From the NCBI RefSeq assembly GCF_009730915.1, contig NC_052477.1:3374611-3438610 (forward strand): a DNA stretch of 64,000 bases. Direction: 5' to 3'. Position numbers and translations under genes: made by a program. The DNA is from Dioscorea cayenensis subsp. rotundata. Its lineage: Eukaryota > Streptophyta > Magnoliopsida > Dioscoreales > Dioscoreaceae. Position 1 is the stretch's first letter. The number at the start of each line of letters is the position of its first letter. Shown here piece after piece: positions 22,701 to 34,300 of this stretch. The notes below the pieces were generated by a model. That model was given only the letters and a program-made list of their open reading frames with translations. It did no database searches and was not told the DNA's origin.

Positions 22701-25215
22701 CATCCTAACAATTGGTCTCCCTTTGCCTTTTCATCAGATGCTAAGGGATACTCATTTTCATGTTTTATTCCCATCATCTTATCCTTCGCGTGCAACAGCT
22801 TAGTTCTGTCCTCTGCTAGTTCAGCTTTTATATCTCCTAACTCCACATGAGACTGTTTATATTGGTTCACGCTGCATTCATCTCGAAATTTCAATTCTTT
22901 CAGTTTATCATTAGCACACTCTCCTTTAGAGGGCTGCCTGTTCTTCTTTTCTTTTATTTTCATAGATGAGGAAGTTTTAGCGTTTTTCTTCATGGACTGC
23001 GATGATGGTGCACCATTAATTTGACTTTTCTTCCATTTTCCTTTACCCTCAGATGCTTGTTTCCTGGCCTGAAACATCATTTCCTCATCTTGTTCATATA
23101 AATTAACTTTATGAGCTGAGTTCTGATTAGCAGGTTCTGCATATTGAACACCAAGATCCTTTCTCTCCATATTTTCATCAGGATCACTTCTAGCAGTGTC
23201 ATAAAATTTTTCAAGTTTACCTCTGCCTTCTTTCTGAATACCAACTGATGCATCCTTAAGGTTGCTCATGCCTCTTTCTCCCTGAACTTGCTCTGGTAGG
23301 TTTGTTTTAGAGCCCAGATTCCCTTTGGAGAAGGTGGGTTCATTTGCTGAAATACCAACAACAGTATTTCCGAAGCTTTCAATGAAGTCCAGTTGGCTAT
23401 CCTTCACCGTATCAGATGAGGATAGTCTACCCTTCCCTGAAAGCTTATTGGGATCCAAGGAAAGGTCATGAATCTTAGAACCTTTTAAAGACTCGCCAAA
23501 ACCTTGCCTACTTTCTTTTCCTTCAAATTCTCTGGAAACCAAGCAACTTGTAAAATTTGAAACATCCGGACGAACATCTTGTCCATTCAAAGCCTCAGTG
23601 TCAGTTTCCCTCTTCAAACTTGAGCTTACATCGCCTTTGCAACTTGAACTTCTCACATCAATTACCCTTTCACTTTTCTCTAAAGACTTCATTTTCTTTT
23701 GCAGATGGTTTTTTCCATCTTTTGTTGAGGGGGGCATATCAGACATGTTTGTCCAGACATTCTTAAGAGGAGAGTTTTCTTTTTCTTTCAGATGCAACAG
23801 ACTATCATGAAGAGGTGAAAGAACAAAGCCTCCAGGCACCGCAAAGCATGTCATGTTCTGTTCCATCACAAAGGACAAAAGACAATTTGGCAGTCACAGC
23901 TCTCGTTGCAGCTTCAGGTTAATTACACAGTTAAAATTGACGTGAAGGTATTACCTGAATAATGGTCATAGGAGATTCCTCCGGAGCATCTCGACAATCA
24001 GCAGAATGATCTTCACTCAGATAAGGGCTGTCCTCTGGTGATGAGGACGGTGAAATATCAAGGCCAAGACCACTATAAATGGCAGCTTTATTCCTAGCTG
24101 ATGCACTTTCAGAACCCACTTTAATGCGGACCTTCAGTGTCTTCTGATCACTCCCATTAATAATTGTACCAATGGAATCCTGCTGAGGAATAGAATCTGC
24201 GGAAATGGTTGCATTCATTCGTGAGTCCTTCTTGCATGATTTGTCCAATGACGGTGTTGTTGACGCCTCCACTGGGCAGGTTTTATTAATAGTTGCAACA
24301 GACAAAACTGCAGGGTTCTGGCGCATGCCCTAAAAACCAAGATACGCATCAATTATAAATCATCAGTCATCCTGAATAAGAAATTGCCACCCCCTTTAGA
24401 AAAGACAACCAAACTATGATTGTAGAAGCTTTGATCCAAAAGAGAACAAAAAACAAAACACTACCATTAATGCTGTGCTACAAGGAGACTTGGAGCCATT
24501 GCGGCTCGAAGCATTCGCCGGGCTCCTTGTAGGATGGGGCCAAACAGAAGGCGAACGTTGGTAGGTAGGAAGGAACGAACCATATCCACCGAACATTGCT
24601 CCTGCCAATGAAACAATTCACCTGACATCATCATTCTGTAAAATTAAGCACATAAACACTGCACCCCCTACAAAACAAACCCCTTGTCTCTTACCCAAGT
24701 TTTCTGCAGATACACCGCCTTCAAAATCTTTCTGGAAATGCCCCAACACATCATGGAGCTTTTCATCCTGCAACAAAAGAACAACACAAGCTCCCACTAA
24801 CACCATATCCGACTCTTTAACATTCAAATTAAAAATAAATAAATAAAAAGAACCTTTACAACCAATACTAATAAGTCATCAGCTAAAAATTCTAACTTTG
24901 GCATAGAGCATAACAAGACGATCTCAAGCTACAAAATTTAGGTTTTTCCAAAGCAAATCTATCACATATCGAAATTCTTCATCCATAAGCCTAATCTAGT
25001 CCGAATAATCCAAAGCCAAGAACTGGCAAGCATGAAATCACGCCAAGCAACAGCACCAAATACGAAATTCTCAATCAAAAAACACAAACCAATCCAAAGA
25101 AAAGGAACAAGAACCATACAATATAAGAGAGATTGGTGAGATCCTTCTCAGGACTAGAGCCTTCTTCCTCATGCCCATAGCACGCCTCACCTTCCTCAAG
25201 CTCGTTCTCCTCCAT
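16726..25215 (-). CDS. CW-type zinc-finger protein (large plant CW family), 12 exons, about 1,745 aa
   Basis: Exons by splice motifs and unbroken frame, 5' to 3': 25215-25120, 24767-24695, 24601-24465, 24329-23955, 23857 to about 22750, about 22706-22471, 22265-21799, 21704-19594, 19511-19354, 18387-18227, 17471-17311, 16917-16726. Start is MEENELEEGEACY, a frame preserved into exon 2. The CW domain (about residues 640-690) shows WVGCDKCQKWRLLPYG, PKKWQC and NKC, giving its four cysteines and tryptophans. The conserved N-terminal block GGYGSFLPTYQRSPS and the C-terminal block FCAHEYERCKKMAAAALAY to SRPNFVRLLNY fix the family. Between them lies a long Ser/Lys-rich disordered region (most of exon 8). 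CW domains of other proteins bind methylated H3K4, so a nuclear chromatin reader is inferred. Oddity: between exons 5 and 6 the frame changes within about 22700-22745. Only an unusually short intron (47 nt, or 92 nt with a poor donor) or an indel would join them. Confidence 0.93.
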
Positions 25216-25600
25216 CCTCCCTCCAAACCCTAACCCTATCCCCTTCCTCCCATCCTCCCTCCTCTCCACCGTCAGCATCCAACTCCTTCCCTCAACCACC
25301 ACCACAACCCTCTCACCAACCACCTCTCCACATCCTCCCAATCACCGATCCGACCTCCAACCCTGCCGATCGCCTCCCAACTCCAGCTCCCCCCGGCTCC
25401 ACGACGGCGATCCTCCCCAAACCCTACCCCAAGATCGCCGCTTCTTCTTCTCTTCCGACAAGAAAATAAACCCTTTTTCCCAATTTTTCCCCAATTTTTC
25501 CTTTTTTTTCTTTATTTTTTTCTCTTTTTTTTTTCTCCCTCTGCGATCCAACCAGAAGACGAAGGAAACGGCCTCGTCTTCTTGCAAGCCTTTTTCTCTA
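25216..25600 (-). promoter_or_regulatory. 5' UTR and proximal promoter of the CW zinc-finger gene
   Basis: GC-rich and pyrimidine-rich on the plus strand, with a long T/C tract at 25436-25540 that reads purine-rich in the transcript direction. The sharp drop to AT-rich DNA at about 25605 marks the likely upstream edge. No single TATA box can be assigned with confidence. Confidence 0.5.
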
Positions 25601-25630
25601 GAGAATTAGAAACAAATAAATATATATATA

Positions 25631-25661
<31 letters not shown>

Positions 25662-26841
25662 TTTTAAAAAATAATAATAATAATTTTGATGAATTTTTCA
25701 TGCCGGAAATTTATTTATTTTAATTAATTTAATATTTTTGGTATCAATACGTGGGCTTTTTAATATTCATGTGCAAGAAGCCCCACAATGCCAGAAGAGA
25801 GTGATTAAAACAGACCGTATAACTATATCTATGAAGATCTTCGAAGGTCAACCGTACATTGTGCGTTGAGATCTGTGTGAGCTTATCTCGAGGCAGATCG
25901 AATGGTGGAGAAGAGTTTAGTGTTGTGAGTTTTGTTTTGTGGTTGGTTGTTTGTAGTGGTAGCGTGTGATTGCTATCTTCTGTCACAAAATATTGTTTTA
26001 TAGTGGAATAAACGTTTTTTTATTTTTTTATTTTTATTTATTAATAATTTAAAGAAAATTATTTTTTATGATATGCAATACTTATCAGGGTCGTGCACAG
26101 ATGTAAAGCAAACTCAACAAATATCTATACACTGACTTTACATGAACTTAATTTAGGGTTTAGTTTAAATTTTTTTATAAAATGAACACTTTATGCATAA
26201 AACATGCTAGTAATAAGTGAAGAAATTGTTGGTAAATTAAATATTTATCTTAAAAAAATTACTTCTAATTATTAACATTATTTTTAATAAATAATATAAT
26301 TAAAATGAGTTGCATGATCATCAAAATCAAAAAATTTGAACTTTAAAAAATAATTAGTCATTTTACTTTTTTTTCATGTGTTAACATGATAATAAGAATA
26401 AAAAATAAATTATTGTTGTAGTTAATATGATAATAATTGCTGACATGTTATCGTCACAATAATAAAATAAGTATTTGAATAATGATAGATGGAATTGTTG
26501 CACTATCATTAATAGAGTTAGATGAAAGAATTAATTTGGATATGATGATATATTTGAGGGACTAACTTAGCAATTTTGATGGAATTTCAGCACCAAATAA
26601 AATTTTCCGGTAGAATTAAGAAGCCATCCATGCACATTGATACTAATAAATGTATCATTTAATTTTATTGATACATATAAGGAAAGTATTAGTTAATATA
26701 AAACCTCCTAATTTTCACTACAATAGGCTCTCTAACAATTATTCTAACTTTTATTAAAAAAACAATTATTCTAACTTTGATCTAAAAATTAAATTGAAAA
26801 ACTACACTCCAAGGGAATAACTAATTATATACCCAGTTAAA

Positions 26842-26872
<31 letters not shown>

Positions 26873-26948
26873 TGATTCAAATTCAAAAAAAAATTGCATA
26901 AAAAATTATTGTCTTATATCCGTTGTTTCACAAGTTATTGTTTTGGGC
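25601..26948. other. Intergenic, AT-rich
   Basis: A (TTTA)n run at 25632-25658 and (TA)n at 26846-26870. The patch 25790-25985 is GC-richer but has no supported frame. No element termini recognised. Confidence 0.5.
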
Positions 26949-27120
26949 AATGCTAAAATGGTCTAGCGGTAGATATCTTGGGCAAAAATAGACAGACATG
27001 GGTTTAAAATCCAGCACCTGAAGTATTGTAAAAATACTATTTGCTCATTTATTGTATAGTAGATCCTAGTGTGAGTTCTATGTAAGGGAAATTGTATTCT
27101 CCATCTTTTCAGTGTTGTAT
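26949..27120 (+). mobile_element. tRNA-derived SINE-like element
   Basis: A tRNA-like head carries an A-box-like GGTCTAGCGGTAG (about 26960-26972) and a B-box-like GGGTTTAAAATCC (27000-27012) at tRNA-like spacing. The cloverleaf is not intact, so it is not a tRNA gene. A body without coding capacity follows. The 3' end and target duplication are unclear. Confidence 0.45.
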
Positions 27121-28900
27121 AATAGGGAGAATTACAATCATGAGGTTATAACGTATGATATATCATCTTAGACGCATATGACAGATTGTTATTACTCCAT
27201 ATGTTAGCCTGCCTCACATGATAAATTTCTAAGAGATCATTAAATCACTATATTAGGTCTATATCCGTACTTATATGTCCCTTTGGCACCCCTTAAATTC
27301 ATTTATTACAACAAAAAAAATTATTGCTCCCAAATAGCATTGAAAAAGCCAAAAAAAAAAAAATCGCATTAATTCTATATCATATTAGTGTTTGTTAATT
27401 CACACAAAAAAAAGGGGAAAAAATAACAACAATGGAAGCTAAACCAACATTTACACATAAAAATCGAATGTCACACACCATGTTGAGAGAAAAAAGAAAA
27501 GGTTCCAATGAAACGCTATAACAAAACTATTAGTTCATTTGGTAAAATCAATGGATGAACCTTGTAGTATAACATCATCATATTAATTATTTTTCATTAA
27601 CCTCTTCATCAACATTAGTGACTCCTAAAATTTATATATGAACCTGTGAAAAGAAGTCTTTGGGTTAAGATAGTAATTAGCCCATGTATAGGAAATACAA
27701 AAAGAGACAAGAAGCATAAGGGCCAAACATAAGAACTTACTATACATCTTGCATCTTCCAGCTATTGCATAAATACATAAAATTTACAAGGTTCGGCAAT
27801 ATGATTATGTTCTCGAAATGAAAACAATTGTATTTATTTTATTATTAAAAAATTTAGATTACATGAATTTATAAGTAAAATCCCATCCAGTGCAATTTAT
27901 AAATTTACCCTTGCACCATTGCTTCGCTTTTACACTATGCTCCTTCACTCTATTCAGCTCCACTCACCATCTGCCTGTTTATTTTTGTATATAAATTATA
28001 TATAACAAATTATCATAACAGTGTCAAAAATAGGGTCATCAAGGAAGGTTAAATTTTCTACATTAATTTTTTTTTTTTAATGATGAAGATAATGATTTAT
28101 TAGCATATCCTGCCAAAAGAACCAATAAACAGTCTTGTGTTATCATATATATATATATATATATATGTAAGTATGTATAGAATTTTAGGGACATAATTAC
28201 AAAATAAAATCAAAAGATGAAAATAGAATGTTGCATATATTAAAAGACTTTCTAATGTCAGAATTTCTACATCAACCTTTTTCATGATGAAGACAATGAT
28301 ACAACAGCAAATCCTACCAACATAACCAATATACTGTCTCATTTTATCTAGTAATGGATATGTACAAATATAGTTCAGATAGAAAGTCATAAAATTAAAT
28401 CAAAACATAAAGATGAAATGGAACAAATATACTAAAAGTCTTTTTCTAATTAATTCCAACAGGGGGAAAGTTTGTAAGTAGTATAGCACAGCCTACAAAT
28501 AAAGATTAAGCATGGGACAAACACCAATAACTAGGAAGTCAATCATTTAATTAATTGCATATCTAAAACCATAACAGAAACATCAAGATCTAACCAAGTT
28601 CATCCAAATACAAAATTAAAGCAAATTAAAATTTACATAAAATGTTGAGTCAATAGACAATATCCAAAACTATCTTTCATTAATCACTCAAAATTTTCTT
28701 ATAATCTCTTAGCAACACTACTAATATTATACATTTACTGCTCTTTAATTCCTACTACACATTACACACTTTTAAGAGGACTTTGCTTGGTTGCTTGATA
28801 CAAACCTTGGTGCCTTTGCACCTTATTTATATTAAATAAAGTTAGTGTATAAAGAAGTCTTGAAGCCTGGATATTTTATTCAATTGAATTTTAGAAGCTA
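27121..28900. other. Intergenic, nothing recognised
   Basis: AT-rich, with a (TA)n at about 28146-28166. A diffuse near-repeat links 28060-28140 with 28245-28340 (ATGATGAAGAYAATGATWYA). No gene supported. Confidence 0.45.
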
Positions 28901-28901
28901 A

Positions 28902-29180
28902 GATTGGAAGACCCAGCTGCTTCAACTAGACGTAACTTGGATTTTCTTTCTGGTCAAACAACGTCAGGCGAGGATGAGCCTGTTTAGCTACTTTTTTCTT
29001 TAACTCCAATCGTGTGTTTGATTGGGATCTTATTGTCGTCTTTTCTTATTTGTTCTTTGTTGCTTTTTCTTTTTTGTTGTTACTTGTTTGTTAGTTTCTA
29101 CAGCTAATGAATTAAATTTCTCTCTCTTTTATGGTTTTAATGAATGTAATTTATTCACTTTTTTTTAAAAAAAAAAAATT
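28902..29180 (+). mobile_element. 5'-truncated LINE-like 3' end
   Basis: Ends in a T-rich region, TTTTAATGAATGTAATTTAT and then an A run (29169-29180), as at the 3' ends of plant L1 elements. TTAGAAGCTAAG just before it and TTAGAATCTTATG just after the A run could be a diverged target duplication. No reverse-transcriptase frame remains in this short piece. Confidence 0.4.
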
Positions 29181-29496
29181 AGAATCTTATGACTGATATA
29201 TTAGGTGATTTATTTTTGTACTTTCAGGCATATACTAAATAACTATAATCATATACACACTCTCCACTGAATATATATATATATATGCTGGTGCAATGAA
29301 GCTCCAAATATATACCAAAGCTTGTTTAGATGTGTAACTTGATGTTGCTAACTTCATCATAACAAAACTATGCATAATAGAATAATTTAATTGAAACAAA
29401 CAACAACAACAACCAACACCTGAAACTATGAAAGAAATAGGGGGTGGAATTGAGACCATAACTGTAAATGGAACATGATTTACAAAGCAAATTAAT

Positions 29497-29555
29497 TATA
29501 GCTCAAACTGATATTTTTTCCGACTGAGAAGGAAAAAATATCAGTTTGAGCTATA
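29497..29555. repeat. Perfect 25-bp hairpin with 9-nt loop
   Basis: Arms 29497-29521 and 29531-29555 are exact reverse complements (outer ends TATAGCTCAAACTG and CAGTTTGAGCTATA) around the loop GACTGAGAA. It may be a miRNA-like precursor stem, a foldback element end or a structured terminator. The sequence alone does not decide. Confidence 0.93.
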
Positions 29556-30531
29556 CAATTTATTTATTTATTTTTTTTTCACATGCATTCCCTTTGGAGA
29601 TGAAGAAAATTTCACATGTACCCACATGAGATGGGCAGAGTAGTGAACACACCCACCAAATTTTTTTTATATGATTTATTTATTGAAATTAAGATATATA
29701 TTTCAAAGATATATCTATCATTAATTAAAATAATTTTTTATTAATATTAATTCAGTCAAATATCTCTCCAAATAATTCAAGACATATTTTCACCGTTGCA
29801 TTGTGAAGCTCTCCGACAATGGAAAAACCTTTCCAACATTTGAATTGGATGTTTGAACTTGATATCTTCTTTAATTAAAAATAAATTAATAAATAAATAA
29901 ATTAATAAATTAAACCAAATTTAAACAGAAAGCTATAAAAAAATAACTTTCCAACAAAAACTTATATATAACATTTAAATTATATTTTTGAATATATCAT
30001 TTTAAATAATAATTCAATACTTTTATTTTTAAAATACTCATTCTGTAATTTCTTCATACATACTCTCTTTTAGAATGCTTATAAACCCTCATAATTTTGA
30101 AATTCATAAGTCGAAAACAAAATTAGAAAAATGGTCATATATATATAAATATATTAATAATTATTAATTTTTATTGGTGTAGGCACATGAAAGGCCCTTA
30201 ACAAGGAACAAAGTTATAATTTTAAAATTTTTTTAAGGTGTTTAAGTATAAACATACCTTTCTAGTTCAATTAAGTATGCATAAAAAAATAATATTAGAC
30301 ATTTTGCGAATGATTTAAACTATAAAATATTAAAATATCAAAAACTCTAATCACAAACCCAAAAAAAGTAAACTCATATGTATTTTTATACCACGTCAAC
30401 AAATGTTACAAACTGCTCAAAATACAAGGTACTAAAATACTAAGATTGAAACAACATGTCCTAAATTGATAAAAAGATAAAAAGCTAAACCATATGATAT
30501 TTTAGTGAAATTTCCCCCAATATATAAACAC
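29556..30531. other. Intergenic, AT-rich, nothing recognised
   Basis: No frame, RNA gene or transposon terminus could be supported. Confidence 0.5.
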
Positions 30532-30534
30532 TTA

Positions 30535-30931
30535 GAGTCGTTTTGGTTCGCTAGTATGTAAAAAGATTACACGTATACGCAGTAATCGAAAAATATTACC
30601 ACGTCTGGCATCAGGATCGCAGTAATATGATGGTAATATCATATTACCAAACTTATAAATATTACCAAAAAGTGGTAATCCCTTACTGCACCAATTCTGG
30701 TGTCTATCTTGGATTACCATGGTAATCTTATAATTTTTATATTTTAACAAATTGATTACTACTGATCAACCAAACACTCGGTAATTAACTATTCCCGGTA
30801 ATAAAAGTTCCCAATCAAACATGGTTATATTAAATTACCGTAATATTCCCAACCATATAACATTTCTACTCATATTACCATGGTAATCTCGTTACGTGGT
30901 AATATGTCACTACCACGAACCAAACGGCCCC
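30535..30931. mobile_element. Tourist-like (PIF/Harbinger) MITE, 397 bp
   Basis: Direct TTA at 30532-30534 and 30932-30934. The left end reads GAGTCGTTTTGGTTCG and the reverse-complemented right end reads GGGGCCGTTTGGTTCG. The interior is rich in GGTAAT/ATTACC inverted pairs. Non-coding. Confidence 0.8.
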
Positions 30932-30934
30932 TTA

Positions 30935-31372
30935 AGGCTTCATTCATTTATAAAAAGTTATGGTTGCTCAAAGTTCTAAGTCAAGCAAAAAAAACAACAT
31001 CAAGCAAACACTATTATTGGTATGTATTCAATCAAACACATAAACCAACCAACACTCTTATTAATTATTGGTACACGGAAACTTGGAATCAAACACAACA
31101 CCAACCAACACTACAACAAATTAGGTACCACATATTCAAAAACCAAACCAATTGCAAACCATTCCTCAGCAGTTCATTCTAAAGATTACTTGTGATGAAC
31201 AATTTCCGGAAAGATTCAGTGCCTATAGAGTAATGATCTTTATATAATGCCGCGATCGTCGGCTTTAATTTATTTTTTATAAGACATCGAACAAGTGTTT
31301 TGAGAAAATAAACAGATATAGGCCTCTTTGAATGTACATTAAATTTACTATACACAAACCTGGATGAAGAAC
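30935..31372. other. 3' flank of the thioredoxin-fold gene
   Basis: Presumed 3' UTR next to 31373. The more distal part carries ACAAACCAACCAACAC-type short repeats (31040-31120). No further gene. Confidence 0.45.
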
Positions 31373-34300
31373 TCAAGAGGATGACGTAGAGCCGGTTTTC
31401 TTGCTAAGTAACAAACGGAGAGCATCAAGATCGGTCACCGGCGCGCTGCAAATGAAGTCTTGGCACACGTGAGCTGTGGCTTTCTTATCTTTTGAGCTGT
31501 TCTTTGCTATTAAGCCGAGATTCGCATTGTTATTATCCCAGAATTCCATCTCATCTTTGTCGCTGGGGTCTATCAAAATGACCTATGTATAGACGAAAAA
31601 TATCTTTATACTGTAATGCTACAAATTCGGAATATAATTAAAGAATGCGATGGCATCATCAAGACTCACCATTCTGTTAGGATCATAAAATGCATGGACA
31701 GCAGCAACCATGGCATCGAACTCTGAAGAAGATTTGTCCCCGGCCAAAACCACCTGCTTCCTGCATGGTTCAGAGAGCATATCTGCCGCGCAACACATCA
31801 GTGGAACCGCAATGATCTGTTCCTTCAGCCTTTTCTCAAATACAGCCTTCATGACAAAAATTAATACTTAGAAATTAAAATACCAACTGAGAATATCATA
31901 ATTCAAATGCACTAAGTTTAGCAAGACAATAAATACCAAAAGATGCTCTGCAGTACGTTTATAGTTGTCTGATCTTTCACTAGAAACCAAAGACGACAAT
32001 CTAATAAGGTTAATTGCCGAAACTGAGTTTCCTGATGGCTCCGCGCCATCATAATCCTCTTTCACCCGGAGTAGAACAGAAGGGTCTTCCCCAGGGGTGT
32101 TGAAGTAGCCTCCCCCTTCTTTGTCAAGAAACAATTCATCCTGCACAAAAACATGCTTTTTATTTTTATTTTATTTTATTTAAAGGTGTACATAACAGTA
32201 ATACCATGAGAAACAATGGCAAAAGTCGAAATAATTGCTTGCCTGGGCAGCTTGCAGTTCAATGGCCCAGGAAAGCCATTCTGTCTTGCCACCATATTCA
32301 TAAAGATCTAAGAGACCAGATATTAAAAACGCATGATCATCCAAAAAACCAGGTGCAGTTGATGGCCCATTTCGGAAACTATGCTGCAACCTATGGGTGT
32401 GGGTATCATAAAGTTTACTCTTGATGAAAGATGCTGCCTTCTCTGCAACATCCAGGTAATCGCTAGGCTGCAAATGTTGGAGGAACTGAGAACTTCCAAT
32501 ATAGGATGCATGTATAGAAAAATAAAATAATATAACATGTGAAGAATTCAAAAAAGCATTCTTCTAAGAAGAGTCGAGCCCAATGATTATACAATTTCTT
32601 GGTATCTGAATGTTAGAATTCAAACAATAACCATAAATGGGGGAAAAATACATGGTAGCATTCTTAACAAAGTTAATGTGTCACATAGAATACCATAAAA
32701 AAGGTCTGTGTGTAAGCCATGTGTTGATCATGATTCCAGTTAAAACTAATTCAGTATAACATGTATGATTGTATAGAAAGGCATGAAGGTTTCCGCACAA
32801 GCCTTCAGCCCAAATAATGTCAAGATAATTGCTTCACTATCAATTGAGTATTACTTCAACCTTACAAGCAATAAAAACATTTGAATGGTATAACTTTAGG
32901 ATAATTAGATACTTTCTCATACAGAGTGATAAATAGAGAATGGCATCAATCGACCAAATGAGAAGTAATGATAAAGGTAAAAGATGAATTAAAAATATAC
33001 ACTGTCGATGCCAATCAGAGATGAAGAATCTTACATCACACCCCACAACAGGGAAATATAACTTTGATTCTTTTGCTTCTGCCTTGAGAATTTTTGACGC
33101 TCTTGCAAAAGCAGAAATTGCTAGTCCATTCCATGAAACTATTACCTGTGCAAATAACTCATTGCTTAATAACCAATATAATAAGTTTATGCTTGAAAAT
33201 AAGTTGACATATGTAGCTATGCCTTATCATCCAAATGCGGTCTAGGTCGCTTTGACCGCACATCAAATAATCTTTGTCGACATGATCCTAGAACATGAGA
33301 ATATTCATCAACTGACAATCCAGACTTCACTGCCATTGAAGGAACCTCTTTCTTTTCTATAAGCACATTTTGTCCTTTAAATTCATTATGAGGGTCGCTC
33401 ATTCTCGAAAGGTCACAATTTCCGGACGACTTAATATAATAATGGCTCTTAAATAAACTGGCAGAGTCTCCAAGAATATCCTCAACCTGTAAAAGGAGTT
33501 CAGATTAAATTAATAACAATAACAATGAAGATTGAAAATAATAATAAGAATCCTATGCTGCAAGTTCAAATTAAACAATTTAATAGAAGTTTCAAGGCAC
33601 ATAAATCAGGAATTAACCACCAAAAGGAAGGAATTAGATAACAGAAAATAACAAATAAGAACATCACCAATTACCACAAGCATGGTATAATTTTGCCCAA
33701 AAGATTGTTTTTAAAGCATCATATATTCCAAGAAATGGTCTAAGATCTTCGCAATGGTGTTACATATGGTTTTTCATAAGTGTAGAGACTATAACTCATA
33801 TGAATCCTGCCAATGTAACTTGTAACAAAACAAATGTGATGCATGAGAAAGTGAGCTGGAACTCCTAATGATGCTTGATTTTCAATTGACCTTTCACCAC
33901 TCACATCTATAGAGGTGTGATACTATAGGCAAGTTCAGTTGAAAAGATATCAAATAGGAAACATATCTACAGCAGTCCTGTCTTTGTAGTCCAGCAGCCA
34001 GAATTCAACTATATTTCATGTAATTATCCTTACCAGAAAAAATTAAAGAAAGTATTAGCCAATTGTGCAATGGAACTGCTGCAATAAATGCTATGGATAC
34101 TTTTCAACAAGAAAAATAGCACAAGACACAAATAAAATAAAATAAAATAAAATATTGAAATCCCTTGTTAGTTGTTATGATACTGTCGGGGATTCACATG
34201 CACACTCTTGCCCCAGCCTCATAAACCAAAGACCAACCTCTTTGCTAGTCCAAATGTAGAATGCACCTTCTTTCTTTCTTGAAGCACCCTCATACTCTGC

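Noticed and set aside
25744-25986. Minus-strand frame of 80 codons in a GC-richer patch
   Set aside because: No recognisable motif, no supporting splice sites and no conserved start context.
26949-27012. Possible tRNA gene
   Set aside because: A and B boxes are present but the acceptor and anticodon stems do not form; a SINE head fits better.
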